A stretch of 17,785 bases of DNA from CAJMGO01 sp900557305 (GCA_905212975.1 CAJMGO010000014.1:1-17785); one strand, 5' to 3'. Shown: positions 1 to 7,790, counted from the stretch's first letter. The notes: generated from the sequence alone by a model not told the origin. Translations and numbers: made by a program.

Positions 1-159
1 GTAAGTGTATTATTGGGTGAAAATATTAAAGAGAGTAAAGATGAAGTATTGAAAGTTATTTCAGAAAAGTTAGAAATAATAAATCAACAACTTTACCAAA
101 GACAAGAATTAAAAAAAATAAATAGTAAAATAGAAAATATCAAATTCAATGAAAGTTGA
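1..159 (+). CDS. C-terminal end of an XRE-type helix-turn-helix regulator (partial)
   Basis: Frame 1 is open from the window edge to TGA at 157-159, giving 52 residues that begin VSVLLGENIKESKDEV and are followed by a charged helix (KVISEKLEIINQQLYQRQEL). This pattern, the end of a five-helix HTH domain (VSVxxLLGE) followed by a short amphipathic helix, is typical of Cro/C1-type regulators in Bacillota. The DNA-binding half lies outside the window, so this is recognition by tail only. A terminator hairpin overlaps the last codons. It could regulate a neighbour to the left that is not visible here. Confidence 0.55.
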   Translation, partial: VSVLLGENIKESKDEVLKVISEKLEIINQQLYQRQELKKINSKIENIKFNES

Positions 160-167
160 TATTTTTT
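134..167 (+). terminator. Rho-independent terminator of the HTH gene
   Basis: AAAATATCAA at 134-143 pairs with TTGATATTTT at 156-165 around a 12-nt loop and runs into a T tract. The stem includes the stop codon of the preceding reading frame. Confidence 0.6.
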
Positions 168-267
168 ATTTAATATGTAATTTTAATAATTTATATAAAT
201 AGTTATTAAATTAATTTAAATATAGAAAATTAAACTAAAGAGCTTAATCAAACAGTAAAAGAAATTA

Positions 268-411
268 ATGAAAAAGATATTATTTTTAATTGATAATGAA
301 TATGATATTCTAATGCCACAATTTGTGGCTTTAAACGATAATATGAGGAATAATAAAATTATTAAAAAGCATAAAAAAAGTATATTATTTAACTATACTT
401 GGATTCTTTAA
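268..411 (+). CDS. Possible 47-residue ORF or remnant
   Basis: ATG at 268 opens a frame (MKKILFLIDNEYDILM...) to TAA at 409-411. There is no convincing ribosome binding site, and its 3' half runs through the terminator of the convergent gene. Just upstream, another frame reads KEINEKDIIFN and stops, so this may be decayed coding DNA. A GCCACAATTTGTGGC hairpin sits inside it. I do not recognise the product. Confidence 0.2.
   Translation: MKKILFLIDNEYDILMPQFVALNDNMRNNKIIKKHKKSILFNYTWIL
373..400 (-). terminator. Terminator of the minus-strand hypothetical gene
   Basis: On the minus strand AAGTATA (400-394) pairs with TATACTT (384-378) across a 9-nt loop and is followed by a seven-T run (A373-A379 on plus). 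It lies directly downstream of the stop codon at 408-410. Confidence 0.6.
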
Positions 412-848
412 ATTTTAAATTTTAAGTTTTCTGTTTGGTGTAAGTCATTAAAGTTGTTCAGTATATTTGTATTAAAGTTTATTTTTGAGTTATCATAAAT
501 ATAATGATAAACATTAAATTCTTTCATATCACTAAAATTATATGTAGCAAATAATTCTGCATTACTAGAGTTATTTACAATATCAGGAATTTGTTCTTTT
601 AAGATTTCATTTATACTATTTTTAGCTGCAATAACAAAACTACCATTTTGTTTTTGAAATGATATACTGATGCCATCTTCTTTTATAATTTTACCATTTA
701 TTTCTTGTATAATTATTTCAATGTTATCACCATATATGTTTTGAGTTTTAAATTTATTTTTTTCTTCTAATGCTTCTGTTAAATTATAAACTGTATTGTT
801 ATATATTTTTTCATCATGTATTTCTTTATCATATATTTCTTCATCCAT
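408..848 (-). CDS. Hypothetical protein, 146 aa
   Basis: I do not recognise this protein. The frame can start at GTG 860, but the GTG is part of AGGTGA (862-857), which reads as the ribosome binding site 8 nt before ATG 848, so I place the start at 848. The product is acidic at its N-terminus (MDEEIYDKEIHDEKIYNN), then shows short beta-rich and helical stretches (GISISFQKQNGSFVIAAK, INEILKEQIPDIV). It has no membrane segment and no signal peptide. It stands alone, with its own terminator downstream and a divergent spacer to the HD gene upstream. It is probably a small soluble alpha/beta protein; no function is proposed. Confidence 0.6.
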   Translation of the reverse strand: MDEEIYDKEIHDEKIYNNTVYNLTEALEEKNKFKTQNIYGDNIEIIIQEINGKIIKEDGISISFQKQNGSFVIAAKNSINEILKEQIPDIVNNSSNAELFATYNFSDMKEFNVYHYIYDNSKINFNTNILNNFNDLHQTENLKFKI

Positions 849-1150
849 ATTTATTTTCACCTAACAATATTTTATGCATTTTTTTTTATAAAATGTTTAA
901 AATTTTATCATTTTTTTTAGTAGTAATATTAATATATTTAATTTAGTTATATAACAACAATTTAAAGATAAAATTCATACAAATATGGAATTAATTTTTT
1001 TGATATTATATTAAAATTTATTAAAAATATAGAAAAAAATGTCGTTTTATAGTAAAATATACTTAAGTATTATAGCATATAGAACAATATTAAAGATAAT
1101 AAATAATAGTGTTAACTGAATAGAAAAATTTAAATTGGAAGTGTAAAAAA
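849..1150. other. Divergent intergenic region
   Basis: This 300-nt AT-rich spacer lies between the minus-strand unknown gene and the HD gene. It holds a perfect 12-bp palindrome ATACTTAAGTAT (1059-1070), which could be an operator, and GGAAGTG (1137-1143) as a plausible ribosome binding site for the HD gene. I see no consensus -35/-10 pair that I would defend and no other gene. Confidence 0.4.
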
Positions 1151-1762
1151 ATGATGTTAAATTGTGAAGAAGCATTGAATTTATTAAATTCGTGTAAAAA
1201 TATGGCAAAAAATGATGATTGGATTTTGCATTCACTTTGTGTTGGAAATAATGCTGGAAAAATTGCTAAAGCTTTAAATCTAGATGAAGATTATGCAAAG
1301 GTACTTGGATATATTCACGATATTGGTAAAAGATTTGGATGGAATAGTCATGAAGGGGTAATACCTCATGCAATTAATGGATATAACTATTTAAAATCAT
1401 TAGGGTATAATGATGAATATGCTGGTATATGTATAAAACATTCTTTTTTAAACAGTGATATTAATTGTTTAGCAAATGATAGAGATTATACAAATTCAAA
1501 TGATGAAAATTATACTTTTATAAAGGAATATATTAAAAAAAACTATACTATTTATGAAAAGATAATTAATTTATGTGACTTAATGTGTACTACTAAATTA
1601 CAAATATTAGAAAAGAGAATGATTGATTTATTATTAAGACATGGTGTATATAAAAATACATATTATCATTTAATAGAAACATTTAAATTAAAAAAATATT
1701 TTGATGATTTATTAGAATATAATTTATATGATCTATTTCCAGAAATAAAGGAAAATTTATAG
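1151..1762 (+). CDS. HD-domain phosphohydrolase, copy 1
   Basis: This is a 203-residue HD-superfamily hydrolase. The metal-binding pattern is visible: H27 (WILHS), H56-D57 (GYIHDIGK), H73 (HAINGY), H97 and D143 (NLCDLM). HD enzymes hydrolyse phosphate esters of nucleotides or related compounds; the substrate cannot be read from the sequence. It is a close paralogue of the gene at 5222-5830 (shared IINLCDLMC, KLKxYFDxLL, YNLYDLFPxIK) and of the dead fragment near 10590-10690. It starts with a double ATG (1151, 1154) after GGAAGTG. It is monocistronic, the MFS gene beginning 193 nt downstream. It could be a house-cleaning nucleotidase or a signalling-nucleotide hydrolase. Confidence 0.85.
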   Translation: MMLNCEEALNLLNSCKNMAKNDDWILHSLCVGNNAGKIAKALNLDEDYAKVLGYIHDIGKRFGWNSHEGVIPHAINGYNYLKSLGYNDEYAGICIKHSFLNSDINCLANDRDYTNSNDENYTFIKEYIKKNYTIYEKIINLCDLMCTTKLQILEKRMIDLLLRHGVYKNTYYHLIETFKLKKYFDDLLEYNLYDLFPEIKENL

Positions 1763-1854
1763 AATAAAAATTTATAATAATGTTTTGTAATTTATTCATA
1801 ATTTAAAAATCATATTATATTTTTTAAAATGATCATAATATTTTGACATATAAA

Positions 1855-1911
1855 AACCTTGTTTCTCTTATGTCCAAGAAACGTGGTTCATATCAAAAGT
1901 ATAAGTTTTAA
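1855..1911 (+). promoter_or_regulatory. Structured leader and possible 13-residue leader peptide before the MFS gene
   Basis: An imperfect inverted repeat, ACCTTGTTTCT (1856-1866) against AGAAACGTGGT (1878-1888), forms an 11-bp stem with one mismatch. On the minus strand it is followed by TTTTT, so it may instead be a minus-direction terminator. Overlapping it, ATG 1870 opens a short frame MSKKRGSYQKYKF ending at TAA 1909-1911, without an obvious ribosome binding site. A second small stem, GTTTA/TAAAC, lies just before the MFS ribosome binding site. Drug-inducible transporters are often controlled by leader peptides of this size; here this is only suggestive. Confidence 0.3.
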
Positions 1912-1955
1912 TATTGTGGAAATATATGTTTATCAAGTAAACAAAGGAGAAGTTT

Positions 1956-3149
1956 ATGAATAAAAAAATAGGAAAAAATGCAAAATTATTGATTGCAAGT
2001 GATTTAATTTACAATCTGACTGCTGTATTTATAGAAACATTTTTTGTTGCATATTTTTTGAAGGTAACAAACGAGAATGTAACAAAAATTTCAATATATT
2101 ATATAGTTATATATTCTTTACTTAGTTTAGGAAATGTATTGATTGGTAAAATAATAAAAAAATATCCATATAATGACAAGAAGATATTATCACTTGGAAT
2201 TATATCAAGAGCTTTATTTATTTTATTCATAGTTATATTAGCGGAAAAAATTTCAAATAATTTTATTTTAGTAGCAATAATATATGTTTTTTCTGAGGTG
2301 TTATATTGGGTTGCACATGAATTAATATATATTGATGTAACAAATAATGATAATAGGAAAACTTATATGTCTATAAAAAAAATATTAGGTAAGATTGTAA
2401 ATATAATATCACCTATTATTTTAGGAACTTCAATAGAACTTTATTCATTTACAAAAATAGCGATATATGTTTTTATATTATCTATTATTCAAGTAATATT
2501 AACTTTGTTTATTAAAACAGAAAATAAAAATGAAACAAATGAAAAATATGATTTGAACAAATTTATAAAATATATTAAAGAAAATAAACTTAAAAAAATT
2601 CAAATGTTTAGTTTATCAGGAATAGCCTATGGTATTGTAGAAAGCACAATTAGTACTTTAATCATTATTATAACTATTATGACATTTAAAACATCATTGA
2701 ATTTGGGAATTTTAACTACAATTTTTTCAATATGTTCTATGATATCTTTGATGTTATATAACAAATTTTATAACAAAAAAAATTTTAAGTTTATATTATC
2801 GTTATGTGCTATTGTTGTAGTAGTAGGGGTTGTAGGTTTATTGATAAATATTAGTAAAATAACTTTAGTAATTTATAATTTTTGTTATGTAGTCACTTTT
2901 TGTATTTTTGATGTTGTTTATAATACTAGAAAAGGTAATTTAGTAAAAGAATGTGGAATTAAAAAATATAGAGAAGAATATATTGGATATACATCAATTT
3001 CAATTGGATTTGGAAGAATAATTGGATATATATTGATGTTGATAGTGTCATTTTCATCAAACATAATTTTCTTTAAAATTTTGTTAGGAATAGTAACATT
3101 ATTTGCTCCAATATATTGTTATTTGATTTGTAAAACAGAATATAATTAG
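1956..3149 (+). CDS. MFS transporter, 397 aa
   Basis: This is an integral membrane protein with about ten to twelve hydrophobic segments in two halves separated by a charged loop near residues 185-215 (KTENKNETNEKYDLNKF). The basic loop after the second segment (GKIIKKYPYNDKK) is where MFS proteins carry motif A. It is most like drug-exporter or uncharacterised MFS members of Bacillota; the substrate is unknown. AAAGGAG at 1943-1949 precedes ATG 1956 by 6 nt. The gene is isolated, with a structured leader upstream. The length is normal for a 12-TM MFS carrier. Confidence 0.75.
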   Translation: MNKKIGKNAKLLIASDLIYNLTAVFIETFFVAYFLKVTNENVTKISIYYIVIYSLLSLGNVLIGKIIKKYPYNDKKILSLGIISRALFILFIVILAEKISNNFILVAIIYVFSEVLYWVAHELIYIDVTNNDNRKTYMSIKKILGKIVNIISPIILGTSIELYSFTKIAIYVFILSIIQVILTLFIKTENKNETNEKYDLNKFIKYIKENKLKKIQMFSLSGIAYGIVESTISTLIIIITIMTFKTSLNLGILTTIFSICSMISLMLYNKFYNKKNFKFILSLCAIVVVVGVVGLLINISKITLVIYNFCYVVTFCIFDVVYNTRKGNLVKECGIKKYREEYIGYTSISIGFGRIIGYILMLIVSFSSNIIFFKILLGIVTLFAPIYCYLICKTEYN

Positions 3150-3264
3150 TTAATAAAAAACATGTGTTGTAGAATCGAAGTTTTTAATAAGAATTTATAT
3201 TTAAATTTCAATTTAGCGTTGATAGACATAAGTTTATTTTTAATTTAAAAAAGAGAATTAAGAA

Positions 3265-3283
3265 TGATGTGAACTCAAAATAG
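3265..3283 (+). repeat. 19-bp repeat, possible IS end, copy 1
   Basis: TGATGTGAACTCAAAATAG matches 10258-10276 at 18 of 19 positions, and weaker similarity continues for about 20 nt (ACAT-ATAA-AAG). The TG start and the ACCC/ACTC-AAA-TAG body resemble terminal repeats of IS3-family elements. No transposase is present. Confidence 0.4.
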
Positions 3284-3301
3284 AAAAAACATATAAGAAG
3301 A

Positions 3302-3348
3302 AAAAATCAAGGCGAACTTTAGTGAGTTCATCTAGAACCTTGATTTTT
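3302..3348. terminator. Bidirectional terminator-like hairpin
   Basis: AAAAATCAAGG (3302-3312) pairs with CCTTGATTTTT (3338-3348), with an internal GAACT/AGTTC stem. A and T runs on both sides would allow termination in either direction. It is the nearest strong terminator after the MFS gene, about 150 nt downstream. Confidence 0.6.
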
Positions 3349-3744
3349 ATTATGTAATTATAATATTTATTTAAATAAAGTTTGTCTTTATTTATTAGTA
3401 ATTTAATTAAATATAGAACATCTTCTGCATATTCAACAATGTTAGAATATGCTTGTACATAATCTATTGTATAATTCATTATCATATCTAACATTATTTT
3501 TAGATATTCTATATATTTCTTCCAAATATTTTGCTGAATATTCTTTAATATATTTAGTCAATACTTCTTTTTTTGATATGTGATATAAATTTTTTATTTC
3601 AAATATAATTATTATTTAAATATAAAACAAAATATTTATTGAAAAGTGTATGTTAATGTCAAATATATTTGATAAAAGTGTTAATAATTATGTATTTATT
3701 CTTGTTCCATTTAATGTGTTATAGAAAAAATTTTATTTATATAG

Positions 3745-3750
3745 TATAAT
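3745..3750 (+). promoter_or_regulatory. -10 element of the nucleotidase-HD operon
   Basis: TATAAT lies about 40 nt upstream of the start codon, within ATAGTATAAT, a context also seen before the MATE gene (6433-6442) and the GNAT gene (16022-16031). No good -35 is visible at 17 nt. Confidence 0.45.
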
Positions 3751-3791
3751 TTTTATGTCTTAAGTTTGGTAGTAAGATTCGGAGGATGTAC

Positions 3792-5219
3792 ATGAGAATA
3801 GGAATAGATATAGATAATGTAATATCAAATTTTAATGAAACTTTATTAAATGAATATTTATTACATGATAAAAGGTTAAGAAATTCAGGTATTATAAATA
3901 AAAATGCTGAGTATATTAGAAAAGGAATGTTTGATTGGTCCTTAGAGGAAGAAGAAAATTTTTATAAAAATAATATAGAGCGAGTAGTACAAAAATTAGG
4001 TGTTATTGAAGGTGCTAAAGAATATATAGATAAACTTCATCAAGATGGACATTTTATTTGTATTATTACTGGTAGAGATAATGGAGAATATACAGAACCA
4101 TATAATATGACTAAAAAATGGTTAGACGAAAACAATATTTATTATGATAATTTAATTTTAACAGATTCCTATGATAAACATGCTAAGGCTTTAAAGTGTT
4201 TAGAAGAAAGTATTGATATTATGATAGATGATTCTGTTCGTATATGTAGTGATTGTATTGAAAATGGAATAGAAACGCTTTTAATGGATACACCTTATAA
4301 CAAATATTCTAATATACAAAGAGTTAAAAGTTGGAAAGAATTTTATAGATATGTTTTAAATTATAAAAATGATAAAATAAGTATAATATTGGATACTGAT
4401 ATTTATAATGAGTGTGATGATCAATTTGCATTATCATATTTACTAAAATCAAAAGACTTATTTAATATTGAGGCAATAACAGTTGCACCATTTTCTCATA
4501 TAAAAAGAAATGTAACAGTAAGAGATGGACAAGAGTTAAGTTATAATGAAATTTTAAAGATATGTAATTATTTAAACTTTGATATAGATAATAAAGTGTT
4601 TAAAGGTTCAATGGATTACATTCAAAATGGTTATGATGAAAAAAATGATGCTGTAAATAAAATTATAGAAATTGCTTTAAAAAATAATAAAACTTATATA
4701 TTAGGAATTGGCGCTATTACTAATATTGCTTTAGCAATCAAAAAAGAACCCAAAATAGTAAACAAAATAGAAATTATTTGGTTAGGTGGTAATGAATTAG
4801 GTTATAATGATAACTTTGAATATAACTTTAGACAAGATGTTGAAGCTGTAAAAATAGTATTTGAATCAAAAGTGAAATTAACTATACTTCCTTGTAAAAA
4901 TATTGTTTCAGAATTAAGAATTGATATTAATACTTTAAAAAAATACTTAGAAAACAAATCAGAATTATGTGATTATTTAATTGAAAGATTTTATAATGAT
5001 GGATATCATGGTGTGCAAAAATCAAGAATTATATGGGATATAGCAGTTATAGCTTATATGATAAATAAAAATTGGTTTGAAATAGAAGAGGTAAGTTGTC
5101 CTCATATAAATGAAGATACTTCTTTTGGATTGACTAATAATAGACATAAAATTACTTTTGTCACAAAATTGGATAGAGATAAAATATATGAAGACCTATT
5201 TAAGAAGTTAGGAGAATAA
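3792..5219 (+). CDS. Bifunctional fusion: 5'-(deoxy)nucleotidase (HAD) + nucleoside hydrolase, 475 aa
   Basis: Residues 1 to about 185 are a HAD phosphatase of the 5'-deoxynucleotidase (NT5C) type: nucleophile and acid D6 and D8 (IGIDIDNV), T93 in ITGRD, a lysine near K129 and acidic D146-D147 (IMIDDS). Residues from about 195 are an inosine-uridine-type nucleoside hydrolase: the calcium site DTDxxxxxDD (D201-D210), ILGIGAITNIALA, and NFRQDVEAVKIVFES, which matches the family's NxxxDPEA region. The active-site histidine before the late aspartate appears as Trp (IIWDIAVIAY). Together the domains could take a nucleoside monophosphate to nucleoside and then to base plus pentose. GGAGG abuts ATG 3786, so the start is ATG 3792 (6-nt spacing). 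The stop overlaps the next gene. Confidence 0.85.
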   Translation: MRIGIDIDNVISNFNETLLNEYLLHDKRLRNSGIINKNAEYIRKGMFDWSLEEEENFYKNNIERVVQKLGVIEGAKEYIDKLHQDGHFICIITGRDNGEYTEPYNMTKKWLDENNIYYDNLILTDSYDKHAKALKCLEESIDIMIDDSVRICSDCIENGIETLLMDTPYNKYSNIQRVKSWKEFYRYVLNYKNDKISIILDTDIYNECDDQFALSYLLKSKDLFNIEAITVAPFSHIKRNVTVRDGQELSYNEILKICNYLNFDIDNKVFKGSMDYIQNGYDEKNDAVNKIIEIALKNNKTYILGIGAITNIALAIKKEPKIVNKIEIIWLGGNELGYNDNFEYNFRQDVEAVKIVFESKVKLTILPCKNIVSELRIDINTLKKYLENKSELCDYLIERFYNDGYHGVQKSRIIWDIAVIAYMINKNWFEIEEVSCPHINEDTSFGLTNNRHKITFVTKLDRDKIYEDLFKKLGE

Positions 5220-5221
5220 TG

Positions 5222-5830
5222 ATGAAATTAACAAGTAGAGAAGCAAGAGAATTATTAGAAAATGAAAGAGAAAATACCAAAGATGATAGATGGATAGAAC
5301 ATTGTGTATCTGTAGGTGATAGCGCTGGTGTAATTGCACAAGCATTATGTGAAAAAGGAATAAATGTAGATGTAGATAAAGCAATTATTTTAGGATATTT
5401 ACATGATATTGGTAAATATAATGGTGAGTCACGAGGTCATGTTATGAGAGGATATGAATACTTAAAAAATAAAGGTTATGCTGATGAATATGCTAATATT
5501 TGTCTTACTCATTCATATTTAAATAATGATGTTACTTGTACTGCAGGTGGAGGACCAAAACCAGAAGATAATCCATTTTTGACTGATTTTATAAAAAATC
5601 ATCAATATACAATAGAAGAAAAAATTATAAATCTTTGTGATTTAATGTGTCCCCATGGATATAAGGTATTCACAATTGATAAAAGATTGGTTGATTTAAT
5701 AATTAGAAAAGGAGCATATTCTAACACTCAGTATCATATTAAAGAAACATATAAATTAAAAGAATATTTTGATAATTTATTAGGATATAATTTGTATGAT
5801 TTGTTTCCAAAAATAAAAAATAATTTATAA
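5222..5830 (+). CDS. HD-domain phosphohydrolase, copy 2
   Basis: This 202-residue HD-superfamily hydrolase carries H27 (WIEHC), H61-D62 (GYLHDIGK), H73, H97 and D140 (NLCDLM). It is translationally coupled to the nucleotidase-nucleosidase fusion: the upstream stop (TAA 5217-5219) shares its last A with a first ATG (5219). AGGAG (5210-5214) is better spaced for the second ATG at 5222 (7 nt), chosen here. Compared with copy 1 it has a longer loop after helix 2 and a glycine-rich insert (TAGGGPKPEDN). The pairing suggests that both gene products act on the same nucleotide pool. The substrate is unknown. Confidence 0.85.
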   Translation: MKLTSREARELLENERENTKDDRWIEHCVSVGDSAGVIAQALCEKGINVDVDKAIILGYLHDIGKYNGESRGHVMRGYEYLKNKGYADEYANICLTHSYLNNDVTCTAGGGPKPEDNPFLTDFIKNHQYTIEEKIINLCDLMCPHGYKVFTIDKRLVDLIIRKGAYSNTQYHIKETYKLKEYFDNLLGYNLYDLFPKIKNNL

Positions 5831-6143
5831 AAAGCAGTATCATAATTAGTGTAAAATTCTAATTAGTTAAGTTACTATACAATATAATTGAAAGGTAAAT
5901 ATACTATAAAAAACAAAAATTAGATTAATATAAATAATAGTGCGGTTAAAATTTTAAGAAAGAAAATATACAATTCATACATTTTTATTTATTATTAAAT
6001 TTTTAATCATCTCATTATAGTTTTGTGATACCATAGTTATATGGAAGAGCTAAGTGTTTTTTCGTTAATTACATTTTATCAAGAGTCTTTCTTCTTGTAT
6101 ACTTATTCCCAAACTATTTTATACTATCAGTTGTATTTTTAAT
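5831..6143. other. Spacer with no recognisable gene
   Basis: About 310 nt of AT-rich DNA. A 7-bp inverted repeat (TAATTAG/CTAATTA, about 5854-5876) lies shortly after the HD stop without a T run. I see no ORF with a ribosome binding site and no RNA gene. Confidence 0.5.
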
Positions 6144-6171
6144 TTGACAAAAAAATTATTTGATATAATAT
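6144..6171 (+). promoter_or_regulatory. Promoter of the 35-codon gene
   Basis: A consensus -35 TTGACA (6144-6149) is followed by a TATAATAT block (6164-6171). Read as TAATAT, the spacer is 16 nt; read as TATAAT it is 14 nt. The ATG follows 23 nt later. Confidence 0.5.
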
Positions 6172-6194
6172 GCTACTAAAGAAGAGGATATATT

Positions 6195-6302
6195 ATGGAA
6201 GAAAAAAGAAAATTAATTAAAGATTTGAATAGTGCTGGTATTGATATAGATTTTATAATACAAGAAGCTTTTTTAGGATATAAATATAGGAAAAAATATT
6301 GA
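6195..6302 (+). CDS. Small protein, 35 aa
   Basis: I do not recognise this protein, but it is framed like a real gene: a TTGACA promoter upstream, AGAGGA about 7 nt before ATG 6195, and a very strong terminator at 6343-6380. The product begins MEEKRKLIKDLNSAGIDIDF and ends GYKYRKKY: one charged amphipathic helix, a turn, a second helix and a basic tail, with no membrane segment. It could be a small DNA-binding or antitoxin-like protein, or the N-terminal remnant of a longer one. Function is unknown. Confidence 0.45.
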   Translation: MEEKRKLIKDLNSAGIDIDFIIQEAFLGYKYRKKY

Positions 6303-6342
6303 ATATAAAAATAATATGGATAAAACTAAAAAATTAAAAAAT

Positions 6343-6380
6343 AAACCAGGGAATCAACCAAAATAGTTCCCTGGTTTTAT
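6343..6380 (+). terminator. Strong Rho-independent terminator
   Basis: AAACCAGGGAA (6343-6353) pairs perfectly with TTCCCTGGTTT (6367-6377) around a 13-nt loop, followed by T. It insulates the small gene from the MATE promoter just downstream. Confidence 0.85.
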
Positions 6381-6413
6381 TATAAAAGTTTAATTAAAGT
6401 GTTGTTCCAATGA

Positions 6414-6442
6414 TTGAAAAAAACGTAATAATATAGTATAAT
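6414..6442 (+). promoter_or_regulatory. Sigma-A promoter of the MATE gene
   Basis: TTGAAA (6414-6419), a 17-nt spacer and TATAAT (6437-6442): near-consensus, 38 nt before the start codon. Confidence 0.75.
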
Positions 6443-6480
6443 TTGGTAGAAAATTTACAATGATTAAGGTGAAATAATTA

Positions 6481-7725
6481 ATGAAAAAGAAGTATTTAAA
6501 TTTAGCACTTCCATCTGGATTTGAATGTATTGTTGGTGTTTTAATTACTATGACGGATACATTTATGATATCACAGTTTGGTTCTAAAGTAATAGCTTCC
6601 GTTGGAGCAATGGGAACAGTTATAGATTTTATGTATTTAATATTACAGTCAGTAAATGTTTCTAATAATGTTATAGTAGCTCGATTATTAGGTAAAAATG
6701 ATAAAGAACAAGCAAAAATTACTGTAGGAACTGCATTAATAATTGCTATAGTTTGCAGTTTAATTTGTATAATTTTAACATTAAGTATAAGTAGATTTAT
6801 TCCAAAGATGTTTTTAGTTGATAAAATTGGTCTAGTATATTTATATATAAGATTAATAGGTGTTATTCCTAATACAATTTTAACAATATTAAGTGGTTAT
6901 CAAAGAACATTAGGTAATAGTAAAAGAATGCTCAATATTAGAATACTTTGTTTTTTTATTAATGCTATTTTAGATTTTATTTTTATTAAACTTGGATTTG
7001 GAATTACTGGTGTAGCTATTTCAACAGTTTTTGTAGAAATAATAAATATGATATTATTAATTTACTATTCTAAACAGTTGGTAAAAATTAGATTTATTAA
7101 AAGTATAGCAAAAGAGGAATTTAGTCTAATACGATATAATATTTATGAAAGAATTTTTAAAAGAGGAAGTAATTTTATTTTAAATGTTATTATGTCAAGA
7201 ATTGGTGAACTTCAATATGCTGCACATATAATTGTAATGCAATTTTTGGATTTGATAAACAATTTCTTACATGGAACAGGTATAGGTACACAAACTATAA
7301 TTGCAACATCAATTGGAAGTAATGATAATGAAAAACTTAACCAAACAACTAAAATTATAAATAGTTTAAATAAAAAAATAATATATGTGACTACTTTAAT
7401 TATTGGAGTTGCTATGTTAATCTTTTTACCATATTTTTTAATCGAAAAAAAAAGTTTAATAATAGGGTATAAGCTATTATTATTTGTTATATTGGATTGT
7501 ATTTTAAGTGGATTTTATCATTATTATTCTAGTATATTACGAGCAATGAAAGAATTTAAGTATATTTCAAAATTAAGTTTATTTATAAGTGGAGGATTAA
7601 GACTAGTTTTGGCATATTTGTTGAGTAAAATGTGTGGTATCTATGGTGTATGGATATGTTTTATTATTTCAGATTTGATAATGAACATATTGTTAAATAA
7701 AAAAATAGAAGAAGTACAATTGTAA
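6481..7725 (+). CDS. MATE-family efflux transporter, 414 aa
   Basis: This is a multi-antimicrobial extrusion (MATE, NorM/DinF-like) membrane protein. The first helix and loop read MTDTFMISQFGSKVIASVGA, the hallmark of MATE half 1, and the corresponding second-half region reads HGTGIGTQTIIATSIGSND. Hydrophobic helices fill the rest. MATE proteins export cationic drugs or metabolites in exchange for sodium or protons. It is 414 residues against the usual 440-460, with the shortfall mainly around the junction of the halves (residues 200-240, where loops are short). AAGGTG (6466-6471) sits 9 nt before ATG. It is monocistronic with its own promoter and a downstream terminator. Confidence 0.88.
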   Translation: MKKKYLNLALPSGFECIVGVLITMTDTFMISQFGSKVIASVGAMGTVIDFMYLILQSVNVSNNVIVARLLGKNDKEQAKITVGTALIIAIVCSLICIILTLSISRFIPKMFLVDKIGLVYLYIRLIGVIPNTILTILSGYQRTLGNSKRMLNIRILCFFINAILDFIFIKLGFGITGVAISTVFVEIINMILLIYYSKQLVKIRFIKSIAKEEFSLIRYNIYERIFKRGSNFILNVIMSRIGELQYAAHIIVMQFLDLINNFLHGTGIGTQTIIATSIGSNDNEKLNQTTKIINSLNKKIIYVTTLIIGVAMLIFLPYFLIEKKSLIIGYKLLLFVILDCILSGFYHYYSSILRAMKEFKYISKLSLFISGGLRLVLAYLLSKMCGIYGVWICFIISDLIMNILLNKKIEEVQL

Positions 7726-7790
7726 TAATATTAGTATCAAAATTCTAATATTAAAATTTGTATGAGAGTATAAGCTAACCTTTTTATTAA

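Larger units (their letters stand above)
3150..3780. other. Gene-poor spacer with degenerate minus-strand coding traces
   Basis: No intact gene is supported here. It holds the 19-mer TGATGTGAACTCAAAATAG (3265-3283), shared with 10258-10276, and a strong hairpin at 3302-3348. On the minus strand, coding-like text (KEVLTKYIKEYSAKYLEEIYRIS then, one frame over, NYTIDYVQAYSNIVEYAEDV) spans roughly 3640-3390, which could be a frameshifted remnant of an unknown gene. A 78-codon frame there (3494-3258) runs through the hairpin, so I do not call it a gene. Confidence 0.35.

Noticed and set aside
1047..1235. 62-codon minus-strand frame opposite the start of HD copy 1
   Set aside because: It overlaps the well-supported HD gene, has no ribosome binding site, and its hydrophobic composition is that expected from AT-rich antisense DNA.
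3258..3494. 78-codon minus-strand frame
   Set aside because: It runs through the bidirectional hairpin at 3302-3348 and has no ribosome binding site. At most its 5' half is part of a decayed gene, noted in the spacer entry.
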